A DNA stretch of 64,000 nt from Pirellulales bacterium. Lineage in GTDB: Bacteria > Planctomycetota > Planctomycetia > Pirellulales > JALHPA01. Where the stretch lies: contig JANRLT010000015.1 of assembly GCA_033762255.1 (NCBI GenBank), positions 1-64,000 on the forward strand. Reading direction: 5' to 3'. Each line of letters starts with the position of its first letter. Within the stretch, counting starts at the first letter, position 1. Made by a program: the position numbers and the translations under genes. Below, piece by piece: positions 1-9,813 of this stretch. The notes beneath the pieces were generated by a model. The model was not told the origin of the DNA. It saw only the letters and a program-made list of their open reading frames with translations, and made no database searches.

Positions 1-2
1 TG

Positions 3-1919
3 CTGCGGGAGGATCGTCGCGGCCAAGACCAAGAGGCGACCGTGCTGCGGTTTTCGCAATGCGCCCTCAAAGGGCAGGCCCGGCGGCCCGACCTGGAAGC
101 GCGGCTGGACGGCAAACTGGCCGACAAATTCGCCACCACCCTGGACCCCCTGGCTCCCACGGACCTGGCCACCGGGCCGCAACCCGTGCTCGAAGCCGTG
201 CACAGCATGGTCCAAGAATCAGATCGCAATTATGTGGTGCACGTCGTGTCGGATTTTCGGGCCAAGGACTGGACCGAAACCGCGGCCCTGGAACAAGCGA
301 TTAAATCTCTTAATACATCCGGCGTTGAGCCTAACTTTATCACCGTGGTGGACCAGCGGCGTCCCAACCTGAGCTTGGTCAGCTTGCGGGTCTTGCCGGG
401 AGCAAGGGCCGAAAATGTCCCCATAGGCGTGGAACTGGCGTTGGCAAATCTGGGGACCGAACAAGTCAAAAACGTTCCGGTAGCGATTATTGTCGATGAT
501 AAAAAGCCCGGGTTTGTCGAGCAATTTGAATCAATCAAACCAGGAGAAACCGCCTTTAAAAAGTTTGAAATCGGCAAGCTCAAGGCGGGACAACACACGA
601 TCCTAGCCAAAGTGGAAAACCCCAAACCGACCGAGGACACCTTGCCTCCGGACAATCAGCGGCAAACCACGCTCGAGATCGAAGCGGCCGCCCGCATCCT
701 GTTAATCGAAGGGGCCAAGGTCGATTCCACTAATAAGACCGCCGTGGACACGCATTATTTGCAAATGGCCCTGGATCAAAAAGCGGCGGGATTGCAAACC
801 ACCACCGCCGATCCCCGCATTTTGCGCGATCCCAAGGTAAAACTGACGGACTTTCACGCGATCTTCGTGGCTAATGTCCGCCGTCTGGAAGAATCCGAGC
901 TTAAGGCGCTCGAGGACTACGCCCGCGCGGGGGGCGGGGTGGCGTTTTTTATGGGGGACGAGGTTGATCCGCAGTATTACACCCAGCGGTTGTACAATAA
1001 GGGGGCGGGGATCTTTCCGGTTCCGCTGGTCGATACCACGATTCTACCGCCCAAAAAAGACGATCGACCGGATTTGATTTTTACGCCCCACGAAATCTTT
1101 TTTGACAATGTGCAGGACGCCTCGGCCGGGCGGGGGGGGGACGTGACTACGGCGTTTTTGCAGGCGGTGCTGGTTCAGCGTTATTTGGCCGTGGAAAAAG
1201 GTTGGGCCCCCTCGGCCAAGAGCACGGCCAAAATTATCGCCAAGTTGCGGAATGGCGCGCCGTTGATCCTGGAGAGCCGGTTTGGCGATGGGCGAATTTT
1301 GACGTTTCTCAGCGCGGCCAGTCCCGCCATGAAAAATGACGATCCAGCCACCATTTGGAATAACTGGGGGCGCGGCAATCCTAGTTTTCCCACCACCATT
1401 CAGCAAAGCCAGCGGTTTTTATCCGTCTGGAAACAGACCGATCCCATTCGTTTGGTCGGCTCGCCCATCCTCTGGGAAAGCCCGCCTGTGGAAAATCTGC
1501 TGGAGGATGTCGAGATCGAAACGCCCTACAGCGGCGTGCTGGCCACTTCCAAGGTGAAAATCGACAAAGCCAAAAATCCCTGGCGGCTCCAATACACCGA
1601 CACCAACCTTGCGGGATTGTATTTCTTGGGATTTACCCGCCCCGATGGCAAAAAATTCACGCTCCGTTATCCCTACAATATCGACCCGCGCGAGGGAGAC
1701 CTGGCCACGGTAAGCGGCCAGACCCTGACCGAGAGAATGCCCGACGCCAAATTTGTGTTTGTCAGTCGGGACGCCAGCGCCGCGGCCAGCGGCGACCGCG
1801 ATAAAAACAATATCAGCATTTGGGTTTTGTACCTTTTGATTGCGCTGCTGGTTGGCGAACAGATTTTGGCTTATTCGGCCAGTTATCACTTGCCCTCGCG
1901 AACGGGGGGTGCGCCATGA
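3..1919 (+). CDS. BatA/VWA-like membrane protein, 5' truncated by window edge
   Basis: The frame is open through the left edge, so this is the C-terminal 638 residues of a longer protein and the GTG at 42 is only an internal codon. Visible parts are the end of a VWA-like fold (VVHVVSDFRAKDW near base 235), a CARDB/Ig-like stretch (about 370-640) in which proteins discuss paired beta strands, a class-I GATase-like Rossmann segment beginning ARILLIEGAK (about 690), and one hydrophobic helix (SIWVLYLLIALLVGEQILAY) near the C-terminus. Planctomycete BatA proteins carry two N-terminal membrane helices and a VWA domain, which would lie outside the window. It overlaps the next gene by ATGA, so the two are translationally coupled. 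Its role is unknown; the Bat family is loosely linked to stress tolerance and envelope integrity. An eight-to-nine-base G run at about 1132-1140 is a possible sequencing risk, but the frame stays open. Confidence 0.82.
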   Translation: MREDRRGQDQEATVLRFSQCALKGQARRPDLEARLDGKLADKFATTLDPLAPTDLATGPQPVLEAVHSMVQESDRNYVVHVVSDFRAKDWTETAALEQAIKSLNTSGVEPNFITVVDQRRPNLSLVSLRVLPGARAENVPIGVELALANLGTEQVKNVPVAIIVDDKKPGFVEQFESIKPGETAFKKFEIGKLKAGQHTILAKVENPKPTEDTLPPDNQRQTTLEIEAAARILLIEGAKVDSTNKTAVDTHYLQMALDQKAAGLQTTTADPRILRDPKVKLTDFHAIFVANVRRLEESELKALEDYARAGGGVAFFMGDEVDPQYYTQRLYNKGAGIFPVPLVDTTILPPKKDDRPDLIFTPHEIFFDNVQDASAGRGGDVTTAFLQAVLVQRYLAVEKGWAPSAKSTAKIIAKLRNGAPLILESRFGDGRILTFLSAASPAMKNDDPATIWNNWGRGNPSFPTTIQQSQRFLSVWKQTDPIRLVGSPILWESPPVENLLEDVEIETPYSGVLATSKVKIDKAKNPWRLQYTDTNLAGLYFLGFTRPDGKKFTLRYPYNIDPREGDLATVSGQTLTERMPDAKFVFVSRDASAAASGDRDKNNISIWVLYLLIALLVGEQILAYSASYHLPSRTGGAP

Positions 1920-4552
1920 CGCAGGCAATCTCACTATCAATGGAAGGGATGGCAAATTTGTCAGGCATTCTCGGTTTTCCATTGCTATTGGGGCAAACAC
2001 TTCCCCCCCGCTACGAATTTGCCCGGCTGCAGACCTTTACCGAAAACTGGCATTACGCCCTGTTGGCTGTCGTCTGCGCCGCGGTCATTGGATTTGTCAT
2101 TTATATGTATCGCCGCGACAGCGCCGAACTCCACCCCGGCGTGGGCGTGGCGCTGATGTTCTTGCGATTGGTTGCGTTTACGGGATTGCTGTTGCATTTT
2201 TTACATCTGGAAAAGCGCGACCCGCGGGTCGCGGTGGAACATTCGCAGGTGTTGGTCGCCATCGACAGCAGCGTTAGCATGGATCGCGCCGATATGTCGC
2301 CGGGGGGAGGGACCAGCGGCCCGGGACGGTTAGAGGCGGTGATCGAGTTTTTAAAAACCAGCCCCTGGTTGGATGAGTTGCGCAAACAGCACGAGGTGCT
2401 GCTGTACCGCTTTGATAACGAACGGCGGGCCATCGCCCGGCTGCCTAAGTTAAATACTCCCGCCGCCACCGGAAATAATGCTCCCCCATCAACCGCCACC
2501 ACGGGTCCAGAACCCGGCGGTACGGCCGGGACTGGCGGTATTTCCGGATTGAACAATGGCGAATACACCCTGCGCCCCCAGGACATCCGCTGGGAAGAAT
2601 TGACGGCAAATAAGGGGACGGAATCGCGCTATGGGCAGATGTTACGCGAATTCATCGCCGACCAAGGAAAGCAGCCCACGCTGTCCGCTTTGCTCTTGAT
2701 TGGCGATTTTGCCCATAACTCGGGCCTTGCTCCGGATATCGCGGCCAAGGACGCCGCCGCCGCCAAATTGCCTGTGCATACCGTGGGCGTGGGTTCCGCG
2801 GAAGTCCCGGTCAATATCAGCATCGCGGACTTTCGCGTGCCGCCGCGGGCCTATCCGCGGGATAAGTTCAAAATCGGGGCGCTGTTAACCGCACGGGGAC
2901 TGCCCCGACGCGGCGCTGGTACGGACGCCCAACAGGGCAGTTGCACGGTGACCGCGGACCTCTATATGAAGCCCGCCGCCGCCGATGGCAAGGAATCCGC
3001 CGATCCTGGGACGCTGGTCACAAGTCAAACGCTGAATTTGCGCGAAGGGACCGAGGAACCGTTCGAACATGAATTGCCGGGATTGCCCGATCCCGGCAAA
3101 TTGACTTTTACTTTGGTGCTCAAGGGGAGCGACCTTGCCAAGGACGCCAACAAGGCGGACAACCAGGCCCAGGGTGACCTAGAGATCGTGGCCCGTTCCA
3201 ATCGGGTGCTGCTATTTGCAGGCGGACCGATGCGCGAATACCAGTTTTTGCGCAATCAGTTGCATCGGGACAAATTCTCGGAGGTCCACATCTGCCTGCA
3301 AAGCGCGGAAGAGGGGATATCCCAGGACACGGGAAAAATTTTGGACTACTTTCCGCAAACGCGCGAGGAACTCGCCCAATACGATGTGATCGTGGCTTTT
3401 GATCCCAATTGGCAGGAATTGACCGAGGAACAAATTAAGCTGTTGGATGATTGGGTGGCCAAGGATTCGGGGGGCTTGGTGCTGATTGCCGGGCCGGTAT
3501 TTATGGACGAATGGTTACAGACGGACGAGCGCACTCGCAAACAGCTTAAAACAATTCGTTCGCTCTACCCGGTCGAATTTGACAGTCGACTGAGCGCGAT
3601 CAACAACTCCAAATTCGAAAACGAAACCGCTTGGCCGATCGAGTTTACCCCGGAAGGACGCTTGGCCGACTTTTTGTGGCTAGGTTCCACGGCCGAAGAG
3701 AGCGAACAAAACTGGCAGGACTTTACTGGCGTGTATGGTTTTTACCAGGTTCGCGGGCCAAAGCCGGGCGCGCTGGTGTATGGGTATTTTTCCAATCCCG
3801 ACGCCTCCAGCACCAGCGGCAAGCCGGTCTACATGGCGGAACAGTTTTGGGGGTCGGGCCGGGTGTTTTATCTGGGAAGCGGTGAAATGTGGCGGCTGCG
3901 ACGGTTGGGGGATGGTTATGTCGAGCAGTTCTATACAAAGCTGATGCGGCATGTCTCGCAGGGGCGGTTGTTGCGCGGGTCGCGCCAGGGGGCGTTGCTG
4001 CTCGACAGAGAGCGTTATGTCCAGGGAAGCCAGATCCCCTTGCGGGCCACCCTGCAGAACAGCCGGTACGAACCATTAGAGGCCGCCAGTGTCGAGGCCC
4101 GCGTGCTCTTGCCGGATTTAACTTCAAAGACCGTCCTCTTAAAAGCGACCCCCGACCGGCCGGGGTTGTTTAGCGGATTTTTTAACCCGCTGACCGTGGG
4201 GACGTATCAACTGCAACTTCCCATTCCCGACACCGACGAAATATTAACCAAACGGATTCAGATTACCGCCCCGCAGTTAGAGGTGGATAATCCCCAACGA
4301 AACGATGCCGTGGGCAAGACCATCGCCGATTTGACGGGGGGAAAATACTATGTCGGGTTGGCTGACTTACTGGGCAATACCGAGCGTGGCGTGCCACCGC
4401 TGGCGTCGCTGCTGACCGACCAAACGCGGGAGAAACGCGAATACGGCGTGGACCAGGACTTTGAGCGGGAATGGCTCAAGTGGCTCATGATCGGCATTGT
4501 GACGGCGCTTTGCCTGGAATGGATTATCCGCCGAGTTTGCCGTCTGGCTTGA
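1916..4552 (+). CDS. VWA / GATase-like membrane protein
   Basis: An 878-residue protein. I chose the ATG at 1916 because it overlaps the stop of the upstream gene (ATGA); the longer frame from 1820 lies inside that gene. Two N-terminal membrane helices (residues about 46-65 and 76-98) are followed by a VWA domain with a MIDAS-like DSSVS motif at residues 117-121 and a later LLLIGDF strand. A Gly/Thr/Pro-rich insert sits inside the VWA domain (about residues 180-220). The middle contains a class-I GATase-like fold (NRVLLFAGGPMREYQFL), without an obvious catalytic Cys, and the protein ends in one more helix (WLMIGIVTALCLEWIIRR). The MIDAS suggests metal-dependent protein binding at the membrane. 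The pairing of BatA-like and VWA/GATase-like proteins is common in planctomycetes. Biochemical function is unknown. Confidence 0.88.
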   Translation: MTQAISLSMEGMANLSGILGFPLLLGQTLPPRYEFARLQTFTENWHYALLAVVCAAVIGFVIYMYRRDSAELHPGVGVALMFLRLVAFTGLLLHFLHLEKRDPRVAVEHSQVLVAIDSSVSMDRADMSPGGGTSGPGRLEAVIEFLKTSPWLDELRKQHEVLLYRFDNERRAIARLPKLNTPAATGNNAPPSTATTGPEPGGTAGTGGISGLNNGEYTLRPQDIRWEELTANKGTESRYGQMLREFIADQGKQPTLSALLLIGDFAHNSGLAPDIAAKDAAAAKLPVHTVGVGSAEVPVNISIADFRVPPRAYPRDKFKIGALLTARGLPRRGAGTDAQQGSCTVTADLYMKPAAADGKESADPGTLVTSQTLNLREGTEEPFEHELPGLPDPGKLTFTLVLKGSDLAKDANKADNQAQGDLEIVARSNRVLLFAGGPMREYQFLRNQLHRDKFSEVHICLQSAEEGISQDTGKILDYFPQTREELAQYDVIVAFDPNWQELTEEQIKLLDDWVAKDSGGLVLIAGPVFMDEWLQTDERTRKQLKTIRSLYPVEFDSRLSAINNSKFENETAWPIEFTPEGRLADFLWLGSTAEESEQNWQDFTGVYGFYQVRGPKPGALVYGYFSNPDASSTSGKPVYMAEQFWGSGRVFYLGSGEMWRLRRLGDGYVEQFYTKLMRHVSQGRLLRGSRQGALLLDRERYVQGSQIPLRATLQNSRYEPLEAASVEARVLLPDLTSKTVLLKATPDRPGLFSGFFNPLTVGTYQLQLPIPDTDEILTKRIQITAPQLEVDNPQRNDAVGKTIADLTGGKYYVGLADLLGNTERGVPPLASLLTDQTREKREYGVDQDFEREWLKWLMIGIVTALCLEWIIRRVCRLA

Positions 4553-4623
4553 TTCCTACTTTCGATGCGTAATTTACCCGCTGATACCTTAAACTTTCAT
4601 TGCAGATTTTTACTTCCAGACGC

Positions 4624-7143
4624 ATGGCCACCGCTTCCGCACACGACCGCGCATTTTCGCAACTTTCCGAATTGCTCTCGAGCGTCCGCGCGCGATTGAG
4701 ACGGCATATTTGGCTGGAAGGGGCGTTGGCCATCTTAGCGCTCTTGTTTGCCGCTTTTTGGGTCACCCTGGGGATTGATTGGACCTTTGAGCCTCCTCCC
4801 TGGGTGCGGGGCCTCATGTTGGGGGTGGTGGGGGCGGGGGTCTGTTTTTTTATCGAGCGTTATTGGCTGCGGCGTCTGCGAGTGCCGGTCACCACTAACA
4901 ATCTGGCGGTGCTGCTGGAACGGCGTTATGGAAACTTTCGGGACAGTCTGATCACCACGGTCGAGCTGGACGCCCAGCCCGTCCATGCCGGGCAGTTCCA
5001 TCCCGACATGCTGGCCGCGACGCGCGGGATGGCGCTTGACCAGGTGCGGGAAGTGTCAATCGACCGCCTGTTTGATCGTACGGCCCTGACGCAAAAGTTT
5101 TTATTGGCGGCGCTCTTGGGGGGCGGGATGCTGGTATTTGCCCTTAATGCGGCGGAGCCGTTTCAGGTTTGGGTGCGGCGGTGCTTGTTATTATCCCCGG
5201 AACTTTGGCCGCGCAAGACGGCGCTGTCGATCACCGGTTTTGCCGATAAGGTCGAAAAGGTCGGCCGCGGGGGGGAGTACACCATCGTGGTGCAGGCCGA
5301 TCCAGCCAAGGTCGTGCCGGAAAAAGTCCTGATCCGCTATCAATACGAAGACGGTCTGCGGGAATCCCAACCCATGGAAGCGGCCCGCGTTACCGCCCCG
5401 GGGGAGCCGCGCTTATTTACATTCAAAATGGCGGACCTAAAGCAATCCGTCGCGTTTGACATTAGCGGCGGGGACGCCCGTCTCAGCGGTTACCAGATCA
5501 AAGTGGTGGATAACCCGGCTGTCGTCGAAAAAGCCATCCAGCAGACGTTTCCCGGCTATATGGGCCTGTCGCCAGCAACGGTCAAGGTGACCGACGCCCA
5601 GCAAATTCGCCTGGCGACAAACGCCGTCATTCGCGCCCGTACAAATAAGCCCCTGGCATCGCTGCGTGTCCAGCGCATCCAGGGGGAAGACGCCGCTACT
5701 GAATCGCTGGGCTATCGGTTGATCGATCCCACGCAGTTTGAGGTTGTGTTGGGGCCGGTGCTGGCCGACCAGACCATTACCTTTTCCCTGACCGACACTG
5801 ATGGCATCACCAGCCGTGATCCGGCGCGGTTGATGCTTAGCGTGTTGCCGGATGAGCCTCCCCAGGTGGGACTGCGCCTGACGGGTATCGGCAACGCCAT
5901 CACGCCGCAGGCCCGGCTTCCCCTGGTCGGGACACTCAATGATGATTACGGAATATCGCGCGTCTGGGTGGAATATCAAATCGAACAATCGGCCGACTTG
6001 CATCAACGGGAATTGATTTTGCCCCCTCCGCGCGGTTCGGAAAGTGTCAAAACCGTGGATTGGAATCCGCAGACCGTTCCCGACCGGTACAAGGAATACA
6101 CCGACGAAGCGCAATACCTGGGGCTGGACCTAGAGCGGTTGCGGCAAGCGGCCGAAGCGGCAAAGAAAAATGCCGCGGCGGCGCCTGCACCGGCTGTGCC
6201 TACACCAGCTGCGCCGGAATCCGCCGCACAGCCCGATCAAAACCCGGCCGCCGCCGGACCAGGGGCCGATGCCCCTACCGCCACCCCGCTCACGGTCAAA
6301 GTGGGCCAAAAGTTGGTTGTATTAACCAAGGCTCTGGATAATTCGACCTTGGAAAAGGGGCCATTTTTGGGGGCGGGAGAACGTTATACCCTGGAGGTGG
6401 TCTCGCCAGAGACCTTGGCCGCCATGCTCGAGGCGCGGGAAGTCGCCTTAAGGCAGCGTTTCGAGCGGATCATCGAGGAATTCAACATTACGCGCGATGA
6501 CTTGTACGCGATGCAGTTCACCATTCGGCAAAAATCGACCGAGACGGACCTGGACGAGTTGGAACGCGGCATGACCGAAGGAGCCCCCGGCACGGAGAAC
6601 GCCGCGGGTACGGGCACCGCACCGACACCGGCGGAACAACTGGAAATTCTCAGCCTGGAACGGCAGGAACTGACCAACCGCTCTCTGGAAAAACTGGAAC
6701 GCAGCTCCTTTGAAACACTCACCGTGGCGAACGCGTTTTTGGACATCTTGGCCGAATTCGAAAACAACCGCATCGGCAATGAGCAAATCGATCAGCGTTT
6801 ACGGCAGGAAATCGCCCAACCGTTAATCAATATTGCTGAAAAAATCGTTCCCCCCGCAACCACGGCCCAGCCGGTCAACAGCCAGCGGGAATCCCTGAAG
6901 GAACTCTTGGAACAGTTTAAGGCGGTTATCAACGACCCGGTGGCGGGTCCGCGGCGGCAAGCCGAATGTGTCGAACTGGCCGACAAGATTCTTTCCGAAA
7001 TGCGGGGAGTCCTGGATAAGATGCTGGAACTCGAGGATTATAACGCCCTGTTGGCAAAGCTGCGTAAGCTGATTGAGGAACAAAATCAACTCAATGATAA
7101 AACTCGCCAGGAGCAAAAGCGGCAACTTTTGGAAGGAACCTAG
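4624..7143 (+). CDS. DUF4175-like membrane protein with coiled-coil C-terminus
   Basis: An 839-residue protein. The ATG at 4624 is preferred to an in-frame TTG at 4600. Three hydrophobic helices lie in the first 180 residues (EGALAILALLFAAFWVTLG, a second near 62-80, and LLAALLGGGMLVFALNAA near 157-176). A long extracytoplasmic beta-rich part follows, then an Ala/Pro linker (about bases 6160-6290) and a charged, probably coiled-coil C-terminus rich in Glu, Arg and Gln. The layout resembles DUF4175 proteins of alphaproteobacteria, but this is resemblance of architecture rather than a clear motif match. It follows the VWA gene after 71 bases on the same strand and probably belongs to the same operon. 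The helical C-terminus could contact the equally helical C-terminus of the next gene product; that is inference. Confidence 0.8.
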   Translation: MATASAHDRAFSQLSELLSSVRARLRRHIWLEGALAILALLFAAFWVTLGIDWTFEPPPWVRGLMLGVVGAGVCFFIERYWLRRLRVPVTTNNLAVLLERRYGNFRDSLITTVELDAQPVHAGQFHPDMLAATRGMALDQVREVSIDRLFDRTALTQKFLLAALLGGGMLVFALNAAEPFQVWVRRCLLLSPELWPRKTALSITGFADKVEKVGRGGEYTIVVQADPAKVVPEKVLIRYQYEDGLRESQPMEAARVTAPGEPRLFTFKMADLKQSVAFDISGGDARLSGYQIKVVDNPAVVEKAIQQTFPGYMGLSPATVKVTDAQQIRLATNAVIRARTNKPLASLRVQRIQGEDAATESLGYRLIDPTQFEVVLGPVLADQTITFSLTDTDGITSRDPARLMLSVLPDEPPQVGLRLTGIGNAITPQARLPLVGTLNDDYGISRVWVEYQIEQSADLHQRELILPPPRGSESVKTVDWNPQTVPDRYKEYTDEAQYLGLDLERLRQAAEAAKKNAAAAPAPAVPTPAAPESAAQPDQNPAAAGPGADAPTATPLTVKVGQKLVVLTKALDNSTLEKGPFLGAGERYTLEVVSPETLAAMLEAREVALRQRFERIIEEFNITRDDLYAMQFTIRQKSTETDLDELERGMTEGAPGTENAAGTGTAPTPAEQLEILSLERQELTNRSLEKLERSSFETLTVANAFLDILAEFENNRIGNEQIDQRLRQEIAQPLINIAEKIVPPATTAQPVNSQRESLKELLEQFKAVINDPVAGPRRQAECVELADKILSEMRGVLDKMLELEDYNALLAKLRKLIEEQNQLNDKTRQEQKRQLLEGT

Positions 7144-7178
7144 GCAGGGCGCGGAGGGCCAGGGAGGATGGCAATGAC

Positions 7179-7203
7179 ACAAAGCCGCCGATGCTAGCGG
7201 CGG
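7179..7203 (+). repeat. Short palindromic repeat, copy A
   Basis: It reads ACAAAG followed by CCGCCG-ATGCTAG-CGGCGG, a 6-bp stem with a 7-base loop. The same ACAAAGCCGCCGATG core recurs at 24362-24386 (minus strand) and 42259-42283, and a decayed copy lies at 63710-63735. All copies are intergenic. Confidence 0.7.
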
Positions 7204-7344
7204 GTATAGGGGGGGCACAGGGGCAGGGGGGTGGCGTTGCCCTGGAAGGCCTCACTTTTTCGGTATAATTGGAACTTTTTTACCCCTTGGGGTACTAAGT
7301 ATTAACCAGAATTTGCTAGCCAGCTTTTGGTCAAATATGTTAAA

Positions 7345-7374
7345 TTGATGAAAATTGTGTTTGCGCGGTATAAT
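7345..7374 (+). promoter_or_regulatory. Possible sigma70-type promoter in the 373-base gap before the SG-repeat gene
   Basis: TTGATG (7345-7350) and TATAAT (7369-7374) are 18 bases apart, about 140 bases upstream of the ATG at 7517. A second TATAAT lies at 7264-7269 without a good -35 box. The gap (7144-7516) is otherwise AT-rich and shows no ORF. It also contains palindromic repeat copy A. The call rests on box matches only. Confidence 0.4.
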
Positions 7375-7516
7375 TTGGCATGAAAAGTGTTGGTTAACCT
7401 GGAATTTGGGATTTCCCCCCCTTTTCCGGGCTTATGATGGCTAGCTGCCTAGGAACTAGGCGATCCGACGCTCTTACCCCTTTCAAAGTCCACTTTTGCT
7501 AGCTTCTGGGTCCTCT

Positions 7517-9751
7517 ATGCACTCCTCCCCACGCCTCATTTGGAATGTTTTTTTAAGTCTGCTCTTGGGGATTGGTCTGGTTAAACTGGCCCTAGCCCAA
7601 CAAGAGGGGGAAGAGTCGACCACCCCCGTGATCAAGGGTTCGCTGCCGCAAACGCAGGAACGCCTGGGGAACGAATTTCAAGATATCGAAAAGCTGATTT
7701 CCCGCTTAGCGCAGTCTTATGCCAAACAAGACCCTAAAAAGGCGGAGATCTTGCGACAGGCGTTTTCCACCAGCAAGCAAACGGGGATTGCGCTCAAATT
7801 TGACGAAATCGCGGCCTTGCTGCAGGAAGGGGAGTTTGCCAACGCGGGCAAGGGGCAGGGCCAATTGCAAAAAGACCTGCAAAAATTGCTGGAACTGCTG
7901 CAAAGCGGGGACCAACAAAAGGAGATCGATGACGAAAAAGCCCGGCTCAAGGAATACATTGCCCGGCTGCAGCGGCTGATTAAGGACCAAGAAGGCAAAA
8001 TCGCCCAGAATGAAGGGGGGGTGGACCCGCGTGAACTGGCCACCCAGCAGAACAACACCGCGGACAAGACGGGTCAACTGGCGGACGACATTGCCAAAAC
8101 CGAGGGCAAAAACGGCAAGAACCAATCGGGCGAGCAAGATTCCGGCAACAACCAAAATGGCAAAAACGCCAACGGCAAAAACGAGTCCGGCGATAATAAA
8201 TCCGGGGATCGCAAGAATGGTGACAGTAAATCGGGCGATGCAAAATCCGGTGACTCTAAATCGGGCGATTCCAAATCCGGCGACAGTAAAAATGGCGACA
8301 GTAAATCCGGTGATAGTGAAAAGGGAAACAGTGAAAAAGGAAACAGCGAATCTGGCAAAAACGAATCGGGCGACAGTAAATCCGGTGACTCTAAATCGGG
8401 TGATTCCAAATCCGGTGACAGTAAAAATGGCGACAGTAAATCTGGTGATAGTGAAAAAGGAAACAGTGAAAATGGAAACAGCGAATCGGGCAAATCCGAA
8501 TCGGGCAAATCCGAATCGGGCGACAGTAAATCCGGCGACTCAAAATCAGGGGACAGCAAGTCCGGGGATAGCAAATCCGGAGATAGTAAGTCCGGGGATA
8601 GCGAAAGTGGCAAATCCGAGTCCGGCAAAAGCGAGTCTGGTAAAAGCGAATCTGGCAAGTCTGAATCGGGAAAGAGCAAGTCCGGCAATAGCAAATCCGG
8701 CGACTCTAAATCGGGCGAGTCCAAATCCGGCGACAGTAAGTCAGGAAATAGCGAATCAGGGGATAGCGAATCGGGAAATACCGAAAGCGAAGGGGGCGAA
8801 TCAGGCAATAGCCAATCGGGTGACAGCAAATCCGGGGATAGCAAGTCCGGGGATTCCATCACCCGCCGCGGGGATCAATCGGGTGAAGAGGGCGAAAACG
8901 CCGAACCCCCTCCCGCCGGCTCGGAAGACGTACCCGCCCGTAAGCGGTTAAAAGCCGCCGAAGAACGGATGCGCGAGGCCAAAATCAAGCTGGAAAACGC
9001 CAAGCGTACCCAAGCCCTCGATGCGCAAAAGAAAGCCCTCCAAGAACTTCAGGCTGCCAAGCAAGAATTGGAAGAGATTTTACGCCAGTTGCGAGAAGAA
9101 GAATTGGAGCGGGTGTTGGCCCAATTGGAGGCCCGCTTTCGCAAGATGCTGCAACTGCAAATTCAAGTCTACATGGCAACCAAGGGGATGGACAACCGCC
9201 CGGACGAGGAGCGGGGCCGCGACTTTGAAGTGGAAGCGGTCAAACTTAGCAAGCGTGAAAAAGTCATCATGGACGAATGCGATAAAGCGCTCATGGTGCT
9301 CAAGGAAGAAGGCTCCGGCGTCGCCTTTGCCGAGGCCGCGGAACTCATGCGCGAAGACATGGGGGGAGTCGCCAACCGACTCGAACGAACGAATGTGGGC
9401 GTGGTCACCCAGGGACTGGAAGAAGACATTATTCGCGCCCTTGAGGAAATGATCGCCGCCCTGCAAAAAGCCCAAAAAGAATTGCAGGCGGGAAAAGGTG
9501 GCGGCGGGGGAGGCGGGGGCGGACAACCGGATGACCAGCCCCTGGTTGATAAAATCGCCGAACTAAAAATGATTCGCTCCATGCAAGAACGCATTTTGCT
9601 GCGCACCCAGCGTTATGGCAAATTGCTGCAAGGCCCTGATGTCGAACAAGCGGAAAAACCCGAATTGGTCGAAGCGATACAGGGATTGGGAGAGCGCGAA
9701 GAGCGTTTGCACAAGGTTACCCGCGATATTGTGGTTGGACGCACCGAATAA
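7517..9751 (+). CDS. Secreted protein with Ser/Gly/Asp/Lys pentad repeats and coiled-coil flanks
   Basis: A 744-residue protein. The ATG at 7517 gives a normal signal peptide (IWNVFLSLLLGIGLVKLALA, cleavage before QQEGEE); the upstream TTG at 7496 only adds residues. The N-terminal third is helical and charged. Roughly bases 8100-8860 encode about 45 imperfect five-residue units of the type S-G-D-S-K, varied to N-G-D-S-K, E-K-G-N-S and S-G-K-S-E. The C-terminal part is again helical (LKAAEERMREAKIKLENAK), with a Gly7 run near base 9505. The repeat should be hydrophilic and disordered, a spacer between two coiled coils in the periplasm. A block of about nine pentads is duplicated at DNA level (see findings). 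It sits between the DUF4175-like gene and another low-complexity secreted protein, suggesting one envelope assembly. I do not recognise a named family. Confidence 0.88.
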   Translation: MHSSPRLIWNVFLSLLLGIGLVKLALAQQEGEESTTPVIKGSLPQTQERLGNEFQDIEKLISRLAQSYAKQDPKKAEILRQAFSTSKQTGIALKFDEIAALLQEGEFANAGKGQGQLQKDLQKLLELLQSGDQQKEIDDEKARLKEYIARLQRLIKDQEGKIAQNEGGVDPRELATQQNNTADKTGQLADDIAKTEGKNGKNQSGEQDSGNNQNGKNANGKNESGDNKSGDRKNGDSKSGDAKSGDSKSGDSKSGDSKNGDSKSGDSEKGNSEKGNSESGKNESGDSKSGDSKSGDSKSGDSKNGDSKSGDSEKGNSENGNSESGKSESGKSESGDSKSGDSKSGDSKSGDSKSGDSKSGDSESGKSESGKSESGKSESGKSESGKSKSGNSKSGDSKSGESKSGDSKSGNSESGDSESGNTESEGGESGNSQSGDSKSGDSKSGDSITRRGDQSGEEGENAEPPPAGSEDVPARKRLKAAEERMREAKIKLENAKRTQALDAQKKALQELQAAKQELEEILRQLREEELERVLAQLEARFRKMLQLQIQVYMATKGMDNRPDEERGRDFEVEAVKLSKREKVIMDECDKALMVLKEEGSGVAFAEAAELMREDMGGVANRLERTNVGVVTQGLEEDIIRALEEMIAALQKAQKELQAGKGGGGGGGGGQPDDQPLVDKIAELKMIRSMQERILLRTQRYGKLLQGPDVEQAEKPELVEAIQGLGEREERLHKVTRDIVVGRTE

Positions 9752-9813
9752 CCCGGCCTGGTTTTGCTTTTTTGGATGAGACGACATATTTTCCTTGGCG
9801 AGGCGGATTACTC

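Noticed and set aside
8010-8951. Long ORFs in other frames over the SG-repeat gene (plus 8010-8951, minus 8074-8862)
   Set aside because: They arise because the 15-base repeat keeps all frames open; they have no start signals or motifs and are shadows of the pentad repeat.
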